Of a DNA stretch of 64,000 bases, positions 60,051 through 64,000 are shown one piece after another. The notes beneath the pieces were generated by a model. That model saw only the letters and a program-made list of their open reading frames with translations. It was not told where the DNA came from and searched no databases. The DNA comes from Hafnia paralvei ATCC 29927. Its GTDB lineage: Bacteria; Pseudomonadota; Gammaproteobacteria; Enterobacterales; Enterobacteriaceae. Both the position numbers and the translations under genes were made by a program. How positions within the stretch are numbered: position 1 is the first letter of the stretch; every line of letters begins with the position of its first letter. The stretch lies in contig NZ_LXET01000039.1 in assembly GCF_001655005.1 (NCBI RefSeq), positions 62,001 through 126,000 of the forward strand, in the 5' to 3' direction.

Positions 60051-60611
60051 TCATCTATTACCAATCACCCTCTGCCATATTGCCGAAACATACTTAGCCT
60101 GGTGAATGGCATCAGCTAACGCGTTATGGCGTTCGCCATCAAATGGCATATCACGCTTTGGATCAAAACCAATCGCCCTACCCATCTTAACTACCGTACG
60201 AACATCTAGATCGTTATACCAATTCCATGGTTCCTTGATGCCCGCCAGCTCGTAGCTATTACGCAAAATAACGTTATCGAAAGCAGCGCCATTACCCCAT
60301 ACGCTTAGGTATTTTGGTGATTCGCAGTAGTCATACACAAAATCACAAAGCATACCTAACGCCAGTTTAATATCGACGTTATCCGCTGATGTAATCGCCT
60401 CCTGCGCCTCTCGGCTTTGCTCAATCCACCAAAGTATAGTGCTAGCATCAGGCTGACAACCTAACTGCATGGCGCTTTCTAGCTTTACACCAACATAGAA
60501 TTGCTCACCGAGAGCGCCAGTATCCGGCTCAAAAAATACCGCACCAATAGCCACGATGGGAGATGATGGCTTGTTACCCATGGTCTCGAGGTCGATCATT
60601 AAGTTTTTCAC
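60051..60611 (-). CDS. DEDD-type 3'-5' exonuclease
   Basis: A 186-residue RNase-T/exonuclease-fold protein: LMIDLETMGN (Asp7, Glu9), ILWWIEQSREAQEAI, LSVWGNGAAFDNVILRN (Asp112) and RHNALADA (His162, Asp167), the DEDDh set. Starts at GTG with AAGGA 8 nt upstream. Phage members of this Rv2179c-like family may act on RNA or single-stranded DNA during replication. Confidence 0.88.
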   Translation of the reverse strand: MKNLMIDLETMGNKPSSPIVAIGAVFFEPDTGALGEQFYVGVKLESAMQLGCQPDASTILWWIEQSREAQEAITSADNVDIKLALGMLCDFVYDYCESPKYLSVWGNGAAFDNVILRNSYELAGIKEPWNWYNDLDVRTVVKMGRAIGFDPKRDMPFDGERHNALADAIHQAKYVSAIWQRVIGNR

Positions 60612-60621
60612 GTGTTATTCC

Positions 60622-60921
60622 TTATCGCCTGCATAGGCCAAAGTTTTTTACCAGCGCGGTCTCCATTCGACTCATGCATGCTCGTATACGGGTAATCTCT
60701 GCCTCTGGGAACATACTGTCGCTCATGCTCAATAATGCATTTTTCAATGGCTCACTTTCCACTAAGTTAGCGCGATAACGACCAAATTCCTGCAGGGACT
60801 TGCGTATACTGCGGCCATCTGCTCTAGCCATCGCCCTGCACAATTCAGCGTGAAGAATTGTCTCAGGAAATTCCGCATAGGCTGTGTTGATAATTTGTTT
60901 TGCAGTTCTTAACTCAGTCAT
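60622..60921 (-). CDS. Hypothetical helical phage protein
   Basis: A 99-residue protein starting MTELRTAKQIINTAYAEFP, all-helical by pattern, ending SRMETALVKNFGLCRR. AAGGGG lies about 8 nt before the ATG at 60921. Placed directly after the 246-residue HTH gene. Unrecognised. Confidence 0.6.
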   Translation of the reverse strand: MTELRTAKQIINTAYAEFPETILHAELCRAMARADGRSIRKSLQEFGRYRANLVESEPLKNALLSMSDSMFPEAEITRIRACMSRMETALVKNFGLCRR

Positions 60922-60923
60922 GA

Positions 60924-61664
60924 CTAACACCCCTTCGCCAACTGACGTACGGCACCGCTGACTGCTTTTTTTAGTGCCTCAACTCTACGAATCTCACTAC
61001 GCAAACGGCGCAGCTCAAGATTCAGGTATTCTGGTGTTGGAACAATAAGCTCCATCATGTGTGATGGGATAGCGGGCTTATTTAGCATAGTGGCCACAGT
61101 TTCTTTTTTCTTGGCCATATCTTTAGCAGCATCGCCAGCAGGAATAGTTTTTGGAATATTTTGTGGCTCGTTTTGTGGTTGCACTTCTTCGCCCTCTTTG
61201 ACCAAGTGGTAGTAATTTTTTCCGTTGCGCTCCACCAGCGTAATACGACCAGCTTTTTTGTCGTGTGCCAGCATTGGTCCAATCATACGACCTTCAATTT
61301 TTGACTTCTCGCCCAGCTCGGCGGCGGTCATATCACCGTGCTCAGCAAGCAGTTCGCGAAGTAGGCCCACAGTCGGTCTTGTTGCACTGTTCGGCATCTT
61401 TGTTGCCTTAATTTCTGGTTTAGGTGTATTTTGATGCGCTTTTACCGTGTTTTGTTGCTGTTTGGCTGGATTCCGTTGCACTCGTTTTCCTCCTGATTCT
61501 GCGTACAGGCCATTCACGCAAATAAGCTCATTGTGTTCTACGGCATCGGAAAGAAACGTGATCATATCTCTCGGTGTTACCCCAAGTAACGCAGCCAGAT
61601 CCCCGCAGCTTGATGCTCCGTATTGCTCGATTTGTGATACTACCGCACTCAGTGTTAATGCCAT
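60924..61664 (-). CDS. Phage winged-helix protein, DUF1627-like
   Basis: A 246-residue protein with two short winged-helix segments: LSAVVSQIEQYGASSCGDLAALLGVTPRDMITFLSDAVEHNELIC (residues 4-50) and LRELLAEHGDMTAAELGEKSKIEGRMIGPMLAHDKKAGRITLVERNGKNYYHLV (about 100-155), a Gln/Lys/Pro linker between, and a C-terminal coiled region LNLELRRLRSEIRRVEALK. GGAAGG lies 6 nt before the ATG at 61664. Paralogue-like to the next gene. Probably a DNA-binding regulator or replication accessory. Confidence 0.7.
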   Translation of the reverse strand: MALTLSAVVSQIEQYGASSCGDLAALLGVTPRDMITFLSDAVEHNELICVNGLYAESGGKRVQRNPAKQQQNTVKAHQNTPKPEIKATKMPNSATRPTVGLLRELLAEHGDMTAAELGEKSKIEGRMIGPMLAHDKKAGRITLVERNGKNYYHLVKEGEEVQPQNEPQNIPKTIPAGDAAKDMAKKKETVATMLNKPAIPSHMMELIVPTPEYLNLELRRLRSEIRRVEALKKAVSGAVRQLAKGC

Positions 61665-61678
61665 TTTTTGCCTTCCCG

Positions 61679-62092
61679 TTAGAAATATTTTGCCTTGGCG
61701 CCACACGCCGCGTTTTTGTCTAAAGCCCAGTTCACCGTATCTTGCTCCGCGGCCTCCGCTATAAGCTGTGATATGGCAGTTTGTGCACGGAGGTAGAGTT
61801 TTTTATCAATCAGCTCAGTTATCTTTTGCTTTTTCGCGTTGATACCTGCAGCAGGATTTTTAGGTTGTCGTTTTCCAACCGGAGGTTTTGTTTTTGCGTA
61901 TTGTTTTGTCGCCGGTAATGAATAGCACCATCTCTTTTTGGTACCAGTCTTGATTAGGCATCCAAGCTGCTGAAGGTACTTCAACTGGGTACCCACAGTG
62001 CCATTCGAAATCCCTGTTCCTTCAGCGATAAAACTAAAATCTGAATTTGGGTTTTTCTCCAGAAAAACAATAACATCTCTAATGGCTGACAT
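61679..62092 (-). CDS. Phage winged-helix protein
   Basis: A 137-residue protein with one winged helix: SAIRDVIVFLEKNPNSDFSFIAEGTGISNGTVGTQLKYLQQLGCLI and a basic linker. AGGGGTG sits 7 nt before the ATG at 62092; a longer frame to 62179 would overlap the upstream interrupted gene. Same architecture class as its downstream neighbour. Confidence 0.7.
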   Translation of the reverse strand: MSAIRDVIVFLEKNPNSDFSFIAEGTGISNGTVGTQLKYLQQLGCLIKTGTKKRWCYSLPATKQYAKTKPPVGKRQPKNPAAGINAKKQKITELIDKKLYLRAQTAISQLIAEAAEQDTVNWALDKNAACGAKAKYF

Positions 62093-62093
62093 T

Positions 62094-62525
62094 TTAAAAC
62101 ACCCCTGCATTTTGATTTTCATTGGCGTGATGACGCCCAATTGCCATCGCGCAGCGTACCGATACAACGCATTTATCAAAAAGCCTTACCATTTCACACA
62201 TCTCACGCTCTTTGGGCTCTAACGGCGGCGGCACTCGGTCGCTCGGTGATTTTCTGCTACCTGATGATTTTCTGGCATTCTCTGACCGCTCGTAATAACG
62301 CTCGTCAACGCTGATTAGTCGCCATTTTCTACCGTGGTTTCTGTACTCGATGTCTACCAGAGAAGAGCGTTTCAGCGTCCCGATGCGTGTGTTTACGTCC
62401 GTAAGCGGTATGTCGAGATCAGGGTATTTTTGATTGATTCTCTGCAGAACTTATTTCGTCGTCATTGCACCCTCAAACATAATTTCGCAGAACTCACGTG
62501 CAGACAGCGTCTCTTTGGTTTCCAT
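62094..62525 (-). pseudogene. Early phage gene interrupted by a nonsense codon
   Basis: From ATG 62525 (AGGAG 6 nt upstream) the frame reads METKETLSAREFCEIMFEGA then MTTK and hits TAA at 62453-62451, but stays open after it for 118 codons: VLQRINQKYPDLDIPLTDVN through RIGTLKRSSLVDIEYRNHGR and a helical end, stopping 1 bp before the next gene's ATG. The intact frame on both sides and the strong ribosome site show a recent single-base change (or a sequencing error, or suppression). Family unknown; small HTH pattern in the first half. Confidence 0.75.
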
Positions 62526-62527
62526 CG

Positions 62528-63457
62528 TTAGCTCCTAAATCCTTTGGGTATTCCTGAATAATCTTGGTTTTTTAAGTCGATATTTACCTTCGCTGGCTCT
62601 GCGATTTTTTGCGGCTTGCCGTTACGCCGCCACGCCCTCGCTTGGTCGAAATATCCCTCGAAGTTCTCTTGGCTGAATATCGTCTTGGGGCGCAGGTAAA
62701 AACTCATGTTGTCCTGCCCTGCCCACTCATTAGCGATGTAATCGACCACCAGCATGAGGTCGTCAGCAACGTATTCGCCCTGCAGCACACCGGAAATAAA
62801 ACCTCGCGTCGTAGCACCATCCCGAAATTCTGAGTTGGTCACTCGGTTGAAGTGATTTAACACCCGTAAAACCGGATCAGATTCGTCGTCGTGTGGTTCG
62901 TCGGGCAGCTCGTCTGCCTGACAATAAATCTCCTGTGTAATCTCCTGTGTAGTCTCTGTGTAATCTCCTGTAAGAGAGTTTGCGGGGTTTCCACCAGCTA
63001 GTTGGCAGGGTTCCCCCCGACTAGTTGGCGGGGGTTCCACCATCTTGTTGGGTGCATTGCCGCCAACCAGTTGGCGTGGTTTCCGCAATCTAGTTGGCGG
63101 GGTTTCCACCAACTGTGATTCCTCTTGGGCTAGAGCCAGCAAAAGAGCCTCAAGGCGATCAGCATTGACGCGATAATGCATCGTCGCCGGAGCTCCCCTT
63201 AACTGTTCCTCAAGGACACCCACAGCGACCAGACGTTTTCTCCCTGTTTCCTGCTCGTCACGGCTAAGCCCAGTCTCTTGGGTAATCTCTTGCCGAGTTT
63301 TATAAAACCACCGTCCGTCCATGCGGTTATGCCAATACACAAACTGAGATAGTAAGACCGCCCCTACGGGGCCTGTCTTTATCTTTCCCACTCGCAGCTG
63401 GGCAAACGATGGTTGATAAGCAATTGGCCTATCAAGAAGTTTGATTAGTGACCCCAT
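62528..63457 (-). CDS. Phage replication initiator with internal origin iterons
   Basis: A 309-residue protein. N-terminal winged helix as in lambda O-like initiators: SQFVYWHNRMDGRWFYKTRQEITQETGLSRDEQETGRKRLV. The middle is low-complexity (QLVGGNAPNKMVEPPPTSRG), encoded by 23-bp iterons. The C-terminal Phg_2220_C domain VLRVLNHFNRVTNSEFRD, YIANEWAGQDNMSFYLRPKTIFSQENFEGYFDQ interacts with host helicase/loader proteins in relatives. It ends 3 bp before the interrupted gene. Confidence 0.88.
   Translation of the reverse strand: MGSLIKLLDRPIAYQPSFAQLRVGKIKTGPVGAVLLSQFVYWHNRMDGRWFYKTRQEITQETGLSRDEQETGRKRLVAVGVLEEQLRGAPATMHYRVNADRLEALLLALAQEESQLVETPPTRLRKPRQLVGGNAPNKMVEPPPTSRGEPCQLAGGNPANSLTGDYTETTQEITQEIYCQADELPDEPHDDESDPVLRVLNHFNRVTNSEFRDGATTRGFISGVLQGEYVADDLMLVVDYIANEWAGQDNMSFYLRPKTIFSQENFEGYFDQARAWRRNGKPQKIAEPAKVNIDLKNQDYSGIPKGFRS
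62925..62972. repeat. Four 11-12-bp direct repeats next to the iterons
   Basis: AATCTCCTGTGT, AATCTCCTGTGT, AGTCTCTGTGT and AATCTCCTGTAA lie in tandem immediately left of the 23-bp iterons. Like the 13-mers of bacterial origins, they may be the unwinding region or extra protein sites. Confidence 0.6.
62977..63114. repeat. Six 23-bp iterons: candidate phage replication origin
   Basis: Unit AGTTGGCGGGGTTTCCACC plus 4 variable bases begins at 62977, 63000, 63023, 63046, 63069 and 63092, exactly 23 bp apart. Because 23 is not a multiple of three, the encoded peptide does not repeat, so the repetition is kept at DNA level. Iterons inside the initiator gene are how lambda-type origins are built (ori in O). 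Confidence 0.85.
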
Positions 63458-63697
63458 TTACGCCTTCACTTCTGTGAACTTCATAGAAAACAATCTCAGT
63501 GGGAGTTGGCTTGGTGCATCAGAACCATGACGCAGATAAACCACATAGCCACCAGCCAACCCCTGAACAGTTACGGTTGCGCCACGATGATCTTTAAATC
63601 GCTGGCCTTTCTTGACCTCGATATAGCCCCGTGATGGGGTTTCGCCTTTAAAGTTACGTTGCAAAGCACACCGTAGGCGCTCTTGTAAGTTGCTCAT
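63458..63697 (-). CDS. DUF4222 protein
   Basis: A 79-residue protein: NLQERLRCALQRNFKGETPSRGYIEVKKGQRFKDHRGATVTVQGL and a final LPLRLFSMKFTEV, matching the DUF4222 pattern (G-Q-x-x-x-D-x-R-G). GAGG lies 5 nt before the ATG at 63697. Ends at the start of the replication gene. Small early phage protein, function unknown. Confidence 0.8.
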   Translation of the reverse strand: MSNLQERLRCALQRNFKGETPSRGYIEVKKGQRFKDHRGATVTVQGLAGGYVVYLRHGSDAPSQLPLRLFSMKFTEVKA

Positions 63698-63719
63698 AAC
63701 CACCTCACTGAGATAGAAA

Positions 63720-63980
63720 TTACGGTTCTACATACCACTTAGGCATGCTGGGTAATTTAGCCTGCCGGATTTCACGTTTAACCGTTGGCGCTGGAGCGGC
63801 TTTGTTGTGCTTAGCGTGAAACTTTGCCTTATCCAACAACATGGAGAAGCTCGCATTCTTGTTGCTCCTCCCGTACTGAATTGCATAATCAGCCGCCGTA
63901 ATAGCCGCTGACGCGGATATCTTTCCCGCCAACAATGATTCAACTATCGACTTGTGCATGTATTGCTCGCTCTGCAACAT
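63720..63980 (-). CDS. Hypothetical early phage protein
   Basis: An 86-residue basic protein, MLQSEQYMHKSIVESLLAGK, ADYAIQYGRSNKNASFSMLL and a Lys/Arg-rich C-terminus ending PKWYVEP. GAGG lies 7 nt before the ATG. First early gene inside the window; regulators should lie just beyond the edge. Unrecognised. Confidence 0.65.
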   Translation of the reverse strand: MLQSEQYMHKSIVESLLAGKISASAAITAADYAIQYGRSNKNASFSMLLDKAKFHAKHNKAAPAPTVKREIRQAKLPSMPKWYVEP

Positions 63981-64000
63981 AGCTACACCTCAATGGAAAA

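Larger units (their letters stand above)
29007..64000. mobile_element. Mosaic prophage: lambda-like head, Mu-like contractile tail (right end outside window)
   Basis: More than 45 genes, nearly all on the minus strand with start/stop overlaps, form a complete late region plus early and replication genes. Modules in transcription order: replication, Q antiterminator, lysis, modification cassette, lambda-family terminase and head (Nu1, A, W, B, C, D, E, FII), Mu-family tail (gp37/38 to gp48), fibre and fibre chaperone. Structural genes look intact. Integrase, repressor and attR must lie beyond 64,000. The left boundary is uncertain: at least 29,007, possibly about 26,490 if the four RTGCCCC repeats are arm sites. 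Similar head/tail hybrids are known among temperate enterobacterial myoviruses. Confidence 0.95.

Noticed and set aside
62977..63114. CRISPR-like regular repeats
   Set aside because: The 23-bp period has no distinct spacers of 30 bp or so, lies inside a gene and fits iterons.

Overview
The window is a piece of an enterobacterial chromosome. Its gene order (hrpA, azoR, ydbL-ynbE-ydbH, ldhA, hslJ, ydbJ, ydbK/nifJ, aegA, ompN-like porin) matches a conserved E. coli neighbourhood, with genes typical of facultative anaerobes. The proteins are clearly diverged from E. coli, so a relative such as Hafnia or a similar Enterobacterales genus is my best guess. That is an inference; no species marker is present.

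Chromosomal part (1 to about 26,000). From the left: a partial SUKH/SMI1-KNR4-like gene running off the edge, a YafE-like methyltransferase, a small membrane peptide with a trypsin-like protease (ydgU-ydgD type), RNA helicase HrpA and azoreductase AzoR. Then comes the ydbH-ynbE-ydbL operon for an envelope-spanning lipid-homeostasis bridge. D-lactate dehydrogenase, HslJ, YdbJ, an MgtC/SapB membrane protein, pyruvate:flavodoxin oxidoreductase, the AegA iron-sulfur flavoprotein and an OmpN-type porin follow. The segment ends with a DUF2000 gene and a three-gene regulator/PhzF/RidA operon. Most genes carry clear Rho-independent terminators.

Junction (about 25,900 to 29,000). A 0.9 kb stretch without intact genes ends in four tandem RTGCCCCTTTTT-type repeats, which may be integrase arm sites. 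After it lie a DUF3024 gene, a DUF333 lipoprotein and an AT-rich acyltransferase-3 gene that looks like a lysogenic O-antigen conversion gene.

Prophage (29,007 to the right edge, almost all on the minus strand). It is a mosaic myovirus: a lambda-type head module (Nu1/GpA terminase, gpW, portal B, S49 protease C, separate acidic scaffold, D, E, FII) joined to a Mu-type contractile tail (sheath L, tube M, frameshifted chaperone, tape measure, N, P, gp45, gp46, gp47, gp48, fibre and fibre-assembly protein). Reading in the transcription direction from the right edge: early and replication genes (with 23-bp iterons inside the replication-protein gene), a DEDD exonuclease, a promoter-operator-terminator bounded membrane-protein pair, recombination/regulatory genes, antiterminator Q, a 1.4 kb structured late leader with a tRNA-like gene and small ORFs, holin-endolysin-Rz/Rz1, a sugar/methyl-modification cassette, a macro-domain gene, terminase, head, tail. 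Integrase, CI/Cro and the right attachment site must lie beyond position 64,000.

The most unusual items are eight copies of a 9-mer (RTGGGACAY) around the small terminase start, the iterons inside the replication gene, a -1 frameshift fusion in the tail chaperone, the late-expressed DUF115-like/GT-B/methyltransferase cassette, a nonsense codon in an early gene, and the structured late leader.
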